The position numbers and the translations under genes were made by a program. A DNA stretch of 6,415 nucleotides from Candidatus Yonathbacteria bacterium RIFOXYC2_FULL_47_9 (lineage in GTDB: Bacteria > Patescibacteriota > Minisyncoccia > Phycocordibacterales > UBA1550), in NCBI GenBank assembly GCA_001825115.1, contig MHUY01000007.1:5409-11823 (forward strand), read 5' to 3'. The first letter of the stretch is position 1, and each line of letters begins with the position of its first letter. The notes under the pieces are model-generated. The model did no database searches, had not been told where the DNA came from, and saw nothing but the letters and a program-made list of their open reading frames with translations. Shown one piece after another: positions 1 to 5,103 of this stretch.

Positions 1-414
1 GCATGGATGGACAGCCCGGGGCACCGTGCGAATATTTTAAACGCACACTATCAGGAGATCGGGGTTGCGGTAGGTAAGGGGATGTACGAAGGACGTTTAA
101 CATGGCTTGCCGTGCAGAGTTTTGGTATGCCCCTTTCTGCATGCCCCGCCATTGACGTACAAAAGAAAGCACAGATTGATATGAATAATATGCAGGTAAC
201 TGCGATGAGTGCAATCCTCGAAGAAAAGAAAGCCAAAATAAATGCGACACCAACGAGTGACCCGAATTACAATACCTATGTAAATGAGTTTAATGTGTTA
301 GTAGCGCCATATAATATGTTAGTGGTAGATACGCGTACTATGGTGGTCGAATACAATGCGACGGTGCTAGCTTTTAATAGCTGTATTGCGGTGGCGGGTG
401 CTGCAGCACATTAG
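1..414 (+). CDS. CAP-domain (SCP/PR-1-like) secreted protein, 3' part
   Basis: The gene enters from the left edge in frame 1, so its N terminus, signal peptide and most of the CAP fold are missing; 137 residues remain. The visible start AWMDSPGHRANIL is the CAP signature around the conserved histidine (residue 8). It is followed by EIGVAVG and a strand ending in the motif QSFG. CAP proteins are usually exported and act at or outside the cell surface; the biochemical role of bacterial ones is mostly unknown. After the domain comes a tail of about 85 residues: a helical Lys/Glu-rich stretch, then repeated YN/FN steps (PNYNTYVNEFN, APYNML, VEYNATVLAFN). C48 ends the CAP part and C128 lies near the C terminus, so a disulfide is possible. 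I recognise this tail type from Parcubacterial CAP proteins. The stop TAG lies 3 nt before the exonuclease gene, so the two are probably cotranscribed. Confidence 0.85.
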   Translation, partial: AWMDSPGHRANILNAHYQEIGVAVGKGMYEGRLTWLAVQSFGMPLSACPAIDVQKKAQIDMNNMQVTAMSAILEEKKAKINATPTSDPNYNTYVNEFNVLVAPYNMLVVDTRTMVVEYNATVLAFNSCIAVAGAAAH

Positions 415-417
415 TCT

Positions 418-1125
418 ATGAGCACGCTTATTTTTGATATCGAGACAGTTGGTGAGGATTTTGATGCGCTCGATACGGCAACGCAAGATGTTCTCACGCG
501 CTGGATAAAAAAAGAGACGCCCGTCGAGGGGTATGAGGCCGCCCTTGAGGATTTGAAAAACGGGCTTGGGTTTTCACCGCTCACGGGCGAGATAGCCGCG
601 ATTGGTGTCCTTGATCACGAGCGCGGCAAAGGCGCCGTGTATTACCAAACACCAGGAGCAAAAGAAGAGGCAAGCGAGGATGAAGGAATCAAGTATAAAC
701 CCATGACCGAAAAAGAGATGCTCGTGCATTTCTGGAAAGGAGTCGCTGAGTATGATGAGTTTGTGAGTTTTAATGGTAGGGGATTTGATGTGCCGTTCCT
801 TGTCATTCGCTCAGCGGTGCACGGCATCAAGCCGACCAAAGATTTGATGTCCAACAGGTATCTTAAAAGCCAGAGCTATCAGGCGAAACATGTCGACCTC
901 CTCGACCAGCTAACTTTTTATGGTGCCGTCCGTCGTAAGGGGAGCTTGCATCTTTGGTGTAGAGCGTTCGGTATAGCGAGCCCAAAGGTTGATGGCGTAA
1001 CCGGTGATGATGTTGGTAAGCTTTTTCATGCAAAAAAGTTTTTGGATATTGCTCGCTACAATGCGCGTGATCTGCATGCAACACGAGAGCTGTATGAGAG
1101 ATGGAAGGATTACATAAGGGCCTAG
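418..1125 (+). CDS. DEDDy-type 3'-5' exonuclease, PolB-exonuclease-like (RNase H fold)
   Basis: A 235-aa protein with the full acidic set of a DEDDy exonuclease: FDIET gives D7 and E9 (ExoI), FNGRGFD gives D124 (ExoII), HVDLLD gives D160, and YNARD gives Y214 and D218 (ExoIII, Y-x3-D). The FNGRGFDVPFL block matches the predicted 3'-5' exonuclease family related to the DNA polymerase B proofreading domain (DNA_pol_B_exo2). Such enzymes remove nucleotides from 3' ends with two metal ions; the substrate of this one cannot be told. There is no polymerase domain, signal peptide or membrane segment, so it should be a free cytoplasmic enzyme. The start is chosen because MSTLIFDIET puts the first motif at the usual distance from the N terminus. 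It follows the CAP gene by 3 nt with no SD, so translation is probably coupled. No alternative family fits as well. Confidence 0.88.
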   Translation: MSTLIFDIETVGEDFDALDTATQDVLTRWIKKETPVEGYEAALEDLKNGLGFSPLTGEIAAIGVLDHERGKGAVYYQTPGAKEEASEDEGIKYKPMTEKEMLVHFWKGVAEYDEFVSFNGRGFDVPFLVIRSAVHGIKPTKDLMSNRYLKSQSYQAKHVDLLDQLTFYGAVRRKGSLHLWCRAFGIASPKVDGVTGDDVGKLFHAKKFLDIARYNARDLHATRELYERWKDYIRA

Positions 1126-1198
1126 CGGGTCGACAAGGTTGCTTTTCTTTGCTACCGTGAATATGGAAGTTTCGCAATTTCAACCCGTCTCAACATAC

Positions 1199-1204
1199 AG
1201 GAGG
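1199..1204 (+). promoter_or_regulatory. Shine-Dalgarno AGGAGG for the 98-aa gene
   Basis: AGGAGG lies 5 nt before ATG 1210 and fixes that start. It is the only textbook SD directly serving a gene of more than 50 codons in this window. The 84-nt gap before it (1126-1209) shows no convincing promoter; TTGCTT at 1139-1144 with TATGGA at 1162-1167 (17-nt spacer) is a weak candidate. Confidence 0.85.
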
Positions 1205-1209
1205 TTGTC

Positions 1210-1506
1210 ATGCATCTTAGTCAAGAAAAATCAGTGAGAGAATTCAGCAGTGTCGACGACGTCGTTGCTTATTTCGATCAAAATCCGGTGAAGCTTGTGC
1301 AATACATTCAGGAGGCAATACGGGTAAAAGCATCTGTTCCTGGTAAGTGTCTTACTCAGCTCGCGAGCCTCGTTCAAGTCCCGCTTGCCTACAAGGGCGA
1401 GCACGCACTTGTTCCGCCACACCTTTTTGTCTCACCAAAGCGTTTTAGCAACATTGATGCGATCATGAAATTGGCGCAAACTGATTTTCCCGTAAGTAAT
1501 TTCTAG
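1210..1506 (+). CDS. Hypothetical 98-aa soluble protein
   Basis: I do not recognise this protein. It is 98 residues, mixed in composition, with no membrane segment or signal peptide. The N-terminal half looks helical (SVDDVVAYFDQNPVKLVQYI, residues 14-33, then QEAIRVKA). The middle has a hydrophobic, proline-containing stretch (VQVPLAYKG, then HALVPPHLFVSP), and the C-terminal part is helical again (NIDAIMKLAQ). It has one cysteine (C47) and no metal or catalytic motif that I can name. The gene is well supported: a perfect AGGAGG 5 nt upstream, stop TAG at 1504-1506 and a strong intrinsic terminator 20 nt later. It therefore looks like a single-gene unit, or the last gene after the exonuclease, with stronger translation signals than its neighbours. 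That could mean an abundant small protein, but this is inference. Function is unknown. Confidence 0.7.
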   Translation: MHLSQEKSVREFSSVDDVVAYFDQNPVKLVQYIQEAIRVKASVPGKCLTQLASLVQVPLAYKGEHALVPPHLFVSPKRFSNIDAIMKLAQTDFPVSNF

Positions 1507-1525
1507 ATAGTTTCTCGTTTCTCGG

Positions 1526-1555
1526 TCACCGCTTTGAAAAGAGCGGTGATTTTTT
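1526..1555 (+). terminator. Intrinsic terminator with GAAA tetraloop
   Basis: CACCGCTTT (1527-1535) pairs with AGAGCGGTG (1540-1548) as 9 bp with one T-G wobble around a GAAA loop; T1526-A1549 adds a tenth pair. Six Ts (1550-1555) follow. It ends the 98-aa gene and sits only 7 nt before the next extended -10 element, so the units are insulated from each other. Confidence 0.88.
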
Positions 1556-1562
1556 ATAGGTA

Positions 1563-1571
1563 TGCTAGAAT
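1563..1571 (+). promoter_or_regulatory. Extended -10 promoter TGCTAGAAT for the PD-(D/E)XK gene
   Basis: TG-C-TAGAAT is an extended -10 element (-10 hexamer 1566-1571). No good -35 hexamer is seen at 16-18 nt; that stretch is the terminator stem. Nine nt separate the hexamer from ATG 1581, so the expected transcription start is about 2-3 nt before the start codon and the mRNA is essentially leaderless. Confidence 0.55.
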
Positions 1572-1580
1572 ATCACGTAT

Positions 1581-2387
1581 ATGTCTGACTACTATAAACC
1601 GCACCGCAAGCCAGATTGGAACTACGGTGGCCCGCGCTGGCGCCTTTCCCGTTCAAAGATCGAGCTTTACACCGAATGCCCCCGCTGTTTCTTTATTGAC
1701 AACAAGCTCGGCACGGCACGACCCCGTGGACCGGCATTTACCATCAACATTGCTGTCGACACCCTTTTTAAAAAAGAATTTGATGGACATCGTGTTAGCA
1801 AGACCGCGCATCCTTTGATGCAAAAGTATGGTGTTGACGCAGTACCCTTTGCGCATGCAAAGATGGACACGTGGCGTGAAAATTTTGAGGGCATCGAATA
1901 CAAAGATCCGCAAACAGGTTTTGTTATTTCTGGAGCAGTGGACGATGTATGGGTCAATCCTGCGGGCGAGCTCATTGTGGTCGACTACAAAGCGACCTCA
2001 AAAGACGGGAAGATTGAAACACTCGCTGATTCATCGTGGGAAGATTCTTACAAGAGGCAGATGGGTGTGTACCAATGGCTCTTGCGCAAGAATGGTTTCA
2101 AAGTTTCTGATACGGGGTATTTTGTATACGCAAATGCCACTACGGACAAGAAAGCGTTTGATGGAGAACTAGAGTTTGATGTAACGCTCATTCCTTGTAC
2201 GGGGCAGACCGAATGGATCGACACAACGCTTGCGGCAATAAAAAAGTGCCTCGATACCAATGAGATTCCCGAGGTAGGCGAGCAATGCGACTTTTGTAAA
2301 TACCGCAAAGCTGCCCGCGACGTCCAGCAAGAGTTCCGCACGCTACACACCGCAAAACCTAAGCCAAAAGGCGGTCTCTTTGACTAG
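1581..2387 (+). CDS. PD-(D/E)XK nuclease family protein (RecB/Cas4-like), CPR type
   Basis: A 268-aa protein with the RecB-like nuclease motifs in order. LSRSKIELYTECPRC (22-36) is the usual N-terminal 'sKi-xY-xxCP' block. GAVDDVW supplies the first acidic residue (D121), LIVVDYKATS gives D135-Y-K137, the catalytic D/E-x-K core, and KRQMGVYQWLL gives the Q-x3-Y motif (Q160, Y164). Near the end is CDFCKYRKA (C236, C239). Cysteines C33, C36, C236 and C239 could hold an Fe-S cluster or zinc. This resembles the iron-sulfur nuclease layout of Cas4 and AddB, but with a 2+2 rather than 1+3 spacing. Relatives cut or trim DNA ends; there is no helicase domain and no cas gene nearby, so a CRISPR role is not supported. 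I recognise the start MSDYYKPHRK as conserved in CPR relatives, which supports this ATG despite the absence of an SD. It is followed after 38 nt by the 74-aa gene. Confidence 0.87.
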   Translation: MSDYYKPHRKPDWNYGGPRWRLSRSKIELYTECPRCFFIDNKLGTARPRGPAFTINIAVDTLFKKEFDGHRVSKTAHPLMQKYGVDAVPFAHAKMDTWRENFEGIEYKDPQTGFVISGAVDDVWVNPAGELIVVDYKATSKDGKIETLADSSWEDSYKRQMGVYQWLLRKNGFKVSDTGYFVYANATTDKKAFDGELEFDVTLIPCTGQTEWIDTTLAAIKKCLDTNEIPEVGEQCDFCKYRKAARDVQQEFRTLHTAKPKPKGGLFD

Positions 2388-2408
2388 CTTTATTTTTCTC
2401 GTCTTTTC

Positions 2409-2417
2409 TGCTAATAT
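2409..2417 (+). promoter_or_regulatory. Extended -10 promoter TGCTAATAT before the 74-aa gene
   Basis: TG-C-TAATAT (hexamer 2412-2417) lies 8 nt before ATG 2426, the same geometry as the promoter at 1563-1571. The -35 region (about TTTATT, 2389-2394) is poor. Transcription from here would give a leaderless mRNA for the 74-aa gene and ychF. Confidence 0.5.
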
Positions 2418-2425
2418 CCCAACAT

Positions 2426-2650
2426 ATGTTTAAAGAATTTTTACTCAAGAAAATGATCAAGAGTCAGCTCAAAGGAGTCCCAGACTCCGAGATTGATCGT
2501 ATTATTATGCTGGTGGAAAAGAATCCCGAGCTCTTCAAAAAGATTGGCGACGAGATCCAGGCAAAGATCAAGGGTGGACGCTCGCAAGCAGCGGCTTCGA
2601 TGGAGGTAATGCGTGCTCACCAGGCAGAGCTTCAGAAAGTACTCAAATAA
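2426..2650 (+). CDS. Small conserved-looking helical protein, 74 aa, upstream of ychF
   Basis: I cannot name this family. The 74 residues are lysine- and glutamate-rich and look almost wholly helical: FKEFLLKKMIKSQLKG (2-17), a turn at VPDSEID, IDRIIMLVEKNPELFKKIGDEIQ (residues 24-46), and a last helix with MRAHQAELQKVLK. There are no cysteines, no histidine cluster and no membrane segment. It is probably a soluble cytoplasmic protein or a small binding partner. No SD is present; ATG lies 8 nt after a -10 box, so the transcript may start at the codon itself. The stop TAA is followed after 3 nt by the ychF start, so the two are almost certainly cotranscribed and perhaps translationally coupled. 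A link to YchF or ribosomes is suggested only by position. Confidence 0.75.
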   Translation: MFKEFLLKKMIKSQLKGVPDSEIDRIIMLVEKNPELFKKIGDEIQAKIKGGRSQAAASMEVMRAHQAELQKVLK

Positions 2651-2653
2651 TAT

Positions 2654-3751
2654 ATGGCACTCGCAATCGGCATCGTAGGGCTTCCTAATGTAGGCAAGTC
2701 GACACTTTTTAATGCCCTCACTAAAAAATCTGTTCCGGCGGAGAATTATCCGTTTTGTACTATCGACCCATCGGTCGGGGCTGTTGCGGTGCCCGATGAG
2801 CGTCTGTACAAACTCTCTGCATTTTCTCAGACAAAAAAAATAATTCCTGCAGCGGTGGAGTTTGTGGACATTGCCGGTCTTGTAAAGGGCGCAAGCGAGG
2901 GCGAAGGTTTGGGTAACCAGTTCCTCTCACACATTCGTGAGACCGATGCCATTGCCGAGGTGGTGCGTATCTTTGAGGACGACAATGTGATTCACGTCCA
3001 CGGGGCCGTGGATCCTGTGTCAGACATCGAGACCATTAACCTCGAGCTCATTCTTGCGGACGACCAGACGGTAACCAAGCGTCTTGCGAATATTGAAAAA
3101 GATGTAAAGCGTGGAGACAAGGAGGCTGCCAAGGAAAAGGATGTGCTACAAAGAATTTCAGCCGCGCTCAAACAGGCGCATCTCGCGCGCTCAGTCGCAC
3201 TCGTCGATGACGAGCAGATCTTTGTGAGAAACCTTCATCTCCTCACCATGAAGCCTATTTTATACGTGTTGAATAAAAAGGCGGGTGGGAAAAATTTGGA
3301 TGAGATGAATGACCCCCGCTACATAAAACTACTTGAGTACATCAAGAGTCTGAACGCGCACTATGTCGTAGTGGACGCTGGTGTCGAACACGACCTCTCG
3401 CAACTAGAGGGTGAAGAAAAAGAAATGTTCCGTGCCGAGCTTGGCGTCAAAGACGACGGCGTGAACGACCTCATCAGAAAAAGCTACGAGATGCTCGGGC
3501 TTGATACCTATTTCACGACGGGAGAGGTGGAGACGCGTGCGTGGACGATAAAGAAGGGAAGCACGGCTCCTGTCGCAGGTATGGCAATCCATACTGACTT
3601 CAAGGACAAGTTCATTCGCGCCGAGATCGTATTTTGGAAGGACCTTCTCGATGCTGGTTCCTATGGAGCCGCTCGTGAAAAAGGCCTCGTTCGCATCGAA
3701 GGCAAAGAATACATCGTCAAAGACGGTGATGTAATCGAGTTTAGGATTTAA
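2654..3751 (+). CDS. ychF: Redox-regulated ATPase YchF (OLA1-type P-loop protein)
   Basis: Full length at 365 aa, matching the usual 360-365. The G domain starts with P-loop GLPNVGKST (9-17); YPFCTIDPSVG (32-42) is the switch I block; DIAGLVKGASEGEGLGNQFL (residues 72-91) carries the G3 motif and the YchF signature. H114 in NVIHVHG lies where the catalytic histidine of E. coli YchF sits. A helical coiled insert (about 130-200) follows, and the C-terminal TGS domain (about 280-365) ends in the typical KEYIVKDGDVIEFRI. YchF hydrolyses ATP, binds ribosomes and is linked to stress and translation control. The G4 site is odd: family members normally have NxxE, giving ATP preference, but here it reads NKKA (207-210), with neither that glutamate nor the NKxD aspartate. 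The start lies 3 nt after the 74-aa gene with no SD. It is terminated by the hairpin at 3754-3792. Confidence 0.95.
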   Translation: MALAIGIVGLPNVGKSTLFNALTKKSVPAENYPFCTIDPSVGAVAVPDERLYKLSAFSQTKKIIPAAVEFVDIAGLVKGASEGEGLGNQFLSHIRETDAIAEVVRIFEDDNVIHVHGAVDPVSDIETINLELILADDQTVTKRLANIEKDVKRGDKEAAKEKDVLQRISAALKQAHLARSVALVDDEQIFVRNLHLLTMKPILYVLNKKAGGKNLDEMNDPRYIKLLEYIKSLNAHYVVVDAGVEHDLSQLEGEEKEMFRAELGVKDDGVNDLIRKSYEMLGLDTYFTTGEVETRAWTIKKGSTAPVAGMAIHTDFKDKFIRAEIVFWKDLLDAGSYGAAREKGLVRIEGKEYIVKDGDVIEFRI

Positions 3752-3753
3752 AT

Positions 3754-3792
3754 AAAAAAAAGAGCGTCTCGATAAGAGACGCTCTTTTTTTT
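3754..3792. terminator. Bidirectional intrinsic terminator between convergent genes
   Basis: A perfect 17-bp stem: seven As plus AGAGCGTCTC (3754-3770) pair with GAGACGCTCT plus seven Ts (3776-3792) around the loop GATAA. It gives a GC stem and U tract in both directions, so it can end ychF on the plus strand and the coiled-coil membrane protein gene on the minus strand. The minus-strand stop codon lies 4 nt beyond it. Confidence 0.93.
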
Positions 3793-3796
3793 GTTG

Positions 3797-4342
3797 TTAC
3801 TTTCTCTTTATCGCCTCGATCTCTTTTAAAAGGCTGGCAAGGGTTTGTTCGAGTTTTGCGAGTGCAAGCTTATTTTCTTTTTTCTCGAGCTCTTCTTCTT
3901 TTTCTTCTTCTACGTCTTCTTCCGAAATCTCTTCCACGTCCTCTTGAATTCCCTCAATGTCTTCTGAGATTTCCTCGACGTCCTCCTGGATTCCTTCAAT
4001 ATCTTCCGAAATCTCTTCAACATCTTCTTGAATGTCCTCGATATCCTCTGAAATCTCTTCAATATCTTTTTCAACCTCGTGCAGCTGCATCGTATTTCTG
4101 TTGACGGTCATTTGAATGAATATTGCCAAGTAGATTGCCTCAAGAGAGAGAATCGTGGTAAGGATGAGCAGTATTTTGTCGACATCAAATCCGAAAAACG
4201 AGAGTGAAAACATTCCCGCAAAAAGCATGGTGTGTACGACGAGCGACTCTATAGAGCCGATCCAGCGCGTTGCGTTGACGGAGATCTTTTCGAGACGAAG
4301 CACCTCAGGTGCTTTTTTAGGGAGAGGCTTCTTCTTGGTCAT
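3797..4342 (-). CDS. Two-helix membrane protein with tandem-repeat coiled coil
   Basis: A 181-aa protein. Residues 1-28 are basic (MTKKKPLPKKA), then come two hydrophobic helices, about 33-52 and 56-76, joined by a short turn (GFDVDK). After TM2 the chain runs VNRNTMQLHEVEKDIEEI and enters an acidic coiled coil. Three full 14-residue units SEDIE(D/G)IQEDVEEI lie at 98-111, 112-125 and 126-139, preceded by a half unit and followed by a degenerate Glu-rich stretch and a Lys-rich amphipathic end. Two heptads per unit with I/V at a/d positions predict a long oligomerising coil. By the positive-inside rule, both ends are likely cytoplasmic. The TM2 region (LSLEAIYLAIFIQMTVNRN) resembles DUF1003-like CPR proteins, but that is only a resemblance. 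Function is unknown; a membrane-anchored scaffold is a guess. The ATG has no SD and lies 6 nt after a -10 box. It diverges from the gene at 4427. Confidence 0.85.
   Translation of the reverse strand: MTKKKPLPKKAPEVLRLEKISVNATRWIGSIESLVVHTMLFAGMFSLSFFGFDVDKILLILTTILSLEAIYLAIFIQMTVNRNTMQLHEVEKDIEEISEDIEDIQEDVEEISEDIEGIQEDVEEISEDIEGIQEDVEEISEEDVEEEKEEELEKKENKLALAKLEQTLASLLKEIEAIKRK
3926..4051 (-). repeat. Three 42-bp tandem repeats coding for coiled-coil units
   Basis: Units 4010-4051, 3968-4009 and 3926-3967 each encode SEDIE(D/G)IQEDVEEI. The protein copies are near identical (one D/G change), while the DNA copies differ at synonymous positions, for example CTCGATATCC against TTCAATATCT. The repeats are therefore partly diverged and the protein sequence looks conserved by selection. 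The copy number probably varies among strains. Confidence 0.9.
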
Positions 4343-4348
4343 AGGTGC

Positions 4349-4377
4349 ATCGTAGCACTATACGAGATTTTTGTTAA
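4349..4377 (-). promoter_or_regulatory. Minus-strand promoter for the coiled-coil membrane protein
   Basis: Read on the minus strand: -35 TTAACA (4372-4377), 17-nt spacer, extended -10 TG-C-TACGAT (hexamer 4349-4354). Only 6 nt lie between the -10 and the ATG at 4342, so transcription should begin at or beside the start codon. A second possible -10, TATAGT (4357-4362), lies 14 nt from the ATG with a weaker -35 (GTAACA, 16-nt spacer). Confidence 0.6.
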
Positions 4378-4389
4378 CTGTTACCGATG

Positions 4390-4418
4390 TTGCGGTGTAG
4401 GGATTTGTGGGGTATCAT
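4390..4418 (+). promoter_or_regulatory. Plus-strand promoter for the four-helix membrane protein
   Basis: -35 TTGCGG (4390-4395), 17-nt spacer, -10 TATCAT (4413-4418). ATG 4427 begins 8 nt after the -10, again a leaderless layout. The -35 elements of this and the divergent minus promoter are 12 nt apart, so one bound regulator could affect both; no clear operator is seen beyond the short TAAC-T-GTTA palindrome at 4376-4384. Confidence 0.55.
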
Positions 4419-4426
4419 TACCTATT

Positions 4427-5023
4427 ATGGATACACAAACAATACAACCAGTCCCCGGGAGCAAACGACACCCACTTTTCAAGTGGATATTGGTGGGAAG
4501 TATTATGATCGTGACGAATTTGTTCCTCAACTACGCACTCGATGTTTTTTACAAGGCACCAAAACATGAAGTTTTTTGCCCAGAACCGCAAGTGCGTGAA
4601 GCTATCCTTACTCAAGAAGCATGTCTTGCTAAAGGTGGTCAGTGGAACGAAAGCACCTATCCTAAGGAGCTCTACCAGGGAGAGACGGTACCCGCACAAC
4701 CTGCACCTACGACCGCTGTCGAGGTAAAGGGTTATTGCAACGAGCAGTACACGTGTGGAAAGAATTTTGAAGAGGCAAATAAGGTGTACAACCGCAATGT
4801 GTTTATCTTCCTTGTTGTTGCCGGTACCGCGCTCCTCATTGGAAGTATTTTTGCAGCAGCGATTGAGGCGGTCGCCCTTGGCTTCTCACTTGCCGGTATT
4901 CTCTCGCTTGTGATTGGTACGATTCGTTACTGGAGTGATATGGACGAACGTCTCCGCGTAGTGGTGCTCGGCATTGCACTCGTCGCTCTCGTGTGGATTG
5001 GTATCAAGAAATTCAATAACTAG
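4427..5023 (+). CDS. Four-helix membrane protein with a four-cysteine outer loop
   Basis: The 198-aa protein starts at MDTQTIQPVP. The reading frame stays open upstream to 4232, but that part is antisense to the divergent gene and lacks start signals, while ATG 4427 lies 8 nt after a -10 box. Hydrophobic helices lie at about 19-42, 125-147, 149-166 and 177-193. The loop 43-124 holds all four cysteines: C51 (VFCPEP), C66 (EACLAKGGQWNE), C104 (GYCNEQ) and C110 (TCGKNFEEA). If it faces outside, they could form two disulfides; a proline-rich spacer (PAQPAPTT, 89-96) splits them. I recall similar Parcubacterial hypotheticals with 'CLxxGGQW' and 'VYNRNVFIF', but no function is known. No catalytic motif is visible; a role in envelope structure or transport is unproven. 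It ends with TAG 19 nt before what may have been the original leuS start. Confidence 0.85.
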   Translation: MDTQTIQPVPGSKRHPLFKWILVGSIMIVTNLFLNYALDVFYKAPKHEVFCPEPQVREAILTQEACLAKGGQWNESTYPKELYQGETVPAQPAPTTAVEVKGYCNEQYTCGKNFEEANKVYNRNVFIFLVVAGTALLIGSIFAAAIEAVALGFSLAGILSLVIGTIRYWSDMDERLRVVVLGIALVALVWIGIKKFNN

Positions 5024-5030
5024 TTAACAA

Positions 5031-5037
5031 AAAAGGA
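5031..5037 (+). promoter_or_regulatory. Orphaned Shine-Dalgarno AAAAGGA (possible former leuS RBS)
   Basis: AAAAGGA lies 5 nt before ATG 5043, a good ribosome-binding site, but that ATG now opens only a 17-codon frame. The present leuS ATG, 119 nt further on, has no SD. This fits a former leuS RBS cut off by an insertion. Confidence 0.55.
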
Positions 5038-5042
5038 TACGG

Positions 5043-5096
5043 ATGGATCCCGTTAGAGACCCAGCGTTATGTTTTTGGCAATATGGTAATATGTGA
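5043..5096 (+). CDS. Short upstream ORF 1 with good RBS (17 codons)
   Basis: ATG 5043 with the SD at 5031-5037 opens a frame encoding MDPVRDPALCFWQYGNM, ending at TGA 5094-5096. It runs through the left arm of the inverted repeat and into the core. Under the insertion model it is the old leuS start codon reading into the element, not a selected peptide. It could still be translated and affect downstream initiation. Low confidence as a real gene. Confidence 0.25.
   Translation: MDPVRDPALCFWQYGNM
5084..5092 (+). promoter_or_regulatory. Possible extended -10 promoter TGGTAATAT for leuS
   Basis: TG-G-TAATAT (hexamer 5087-5092) closely matches the element TGCTAATAT at 2409-2417. No fair -35 is seen at 16-18 nt. 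It lies inside the inverted-repeat unit, so its transcripts would lack the left arm and could not form the long stem. Eleven nt separate it from ATG 5104 of the leader ORF. Confidence 0.4.
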
Positions 5097-5103
5097 AGTG
5101 AAT

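Noticed and set aside
1126..1187. Inverted pair CGGGT/ACCCG before the 98-aa gene
   Set aside because: Only 5 bp with a 52-nt gap and no U tract; expected by chance.
1534..1566. TTGAAA at 1534-1539 as a -35 box for the PD-(D/E)XK gene
   Set aside because: It lies in the terminator loop and is 26 nt from the -10 hexamer, too far for a normal promoter.
1667..1975. Antisense ORFs within the PD-(D/E)XK gene
   Set aside because: Overlap a gene with all family motifs, and have no start signals.
1581..2387. Cas4 of a CRISPR system
   Set aside because: The fold and cysteines are Cas4-like, but there are no repeats or cas genes in the window and the cysteine spacing differs.
3926..4051. CRISPR array
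   Set aside because: The 42-bp units are contiguous without spacers and encode a regular coiled coil in frame.
4232..4426. N-terminal extension of the four-helix membrane protein
   Set aside because: The frame is open but lies antisense to the divergent gene and across both promoters; the start at 4427 has a -10 box 8 nt upstream and a sensible N terminus.
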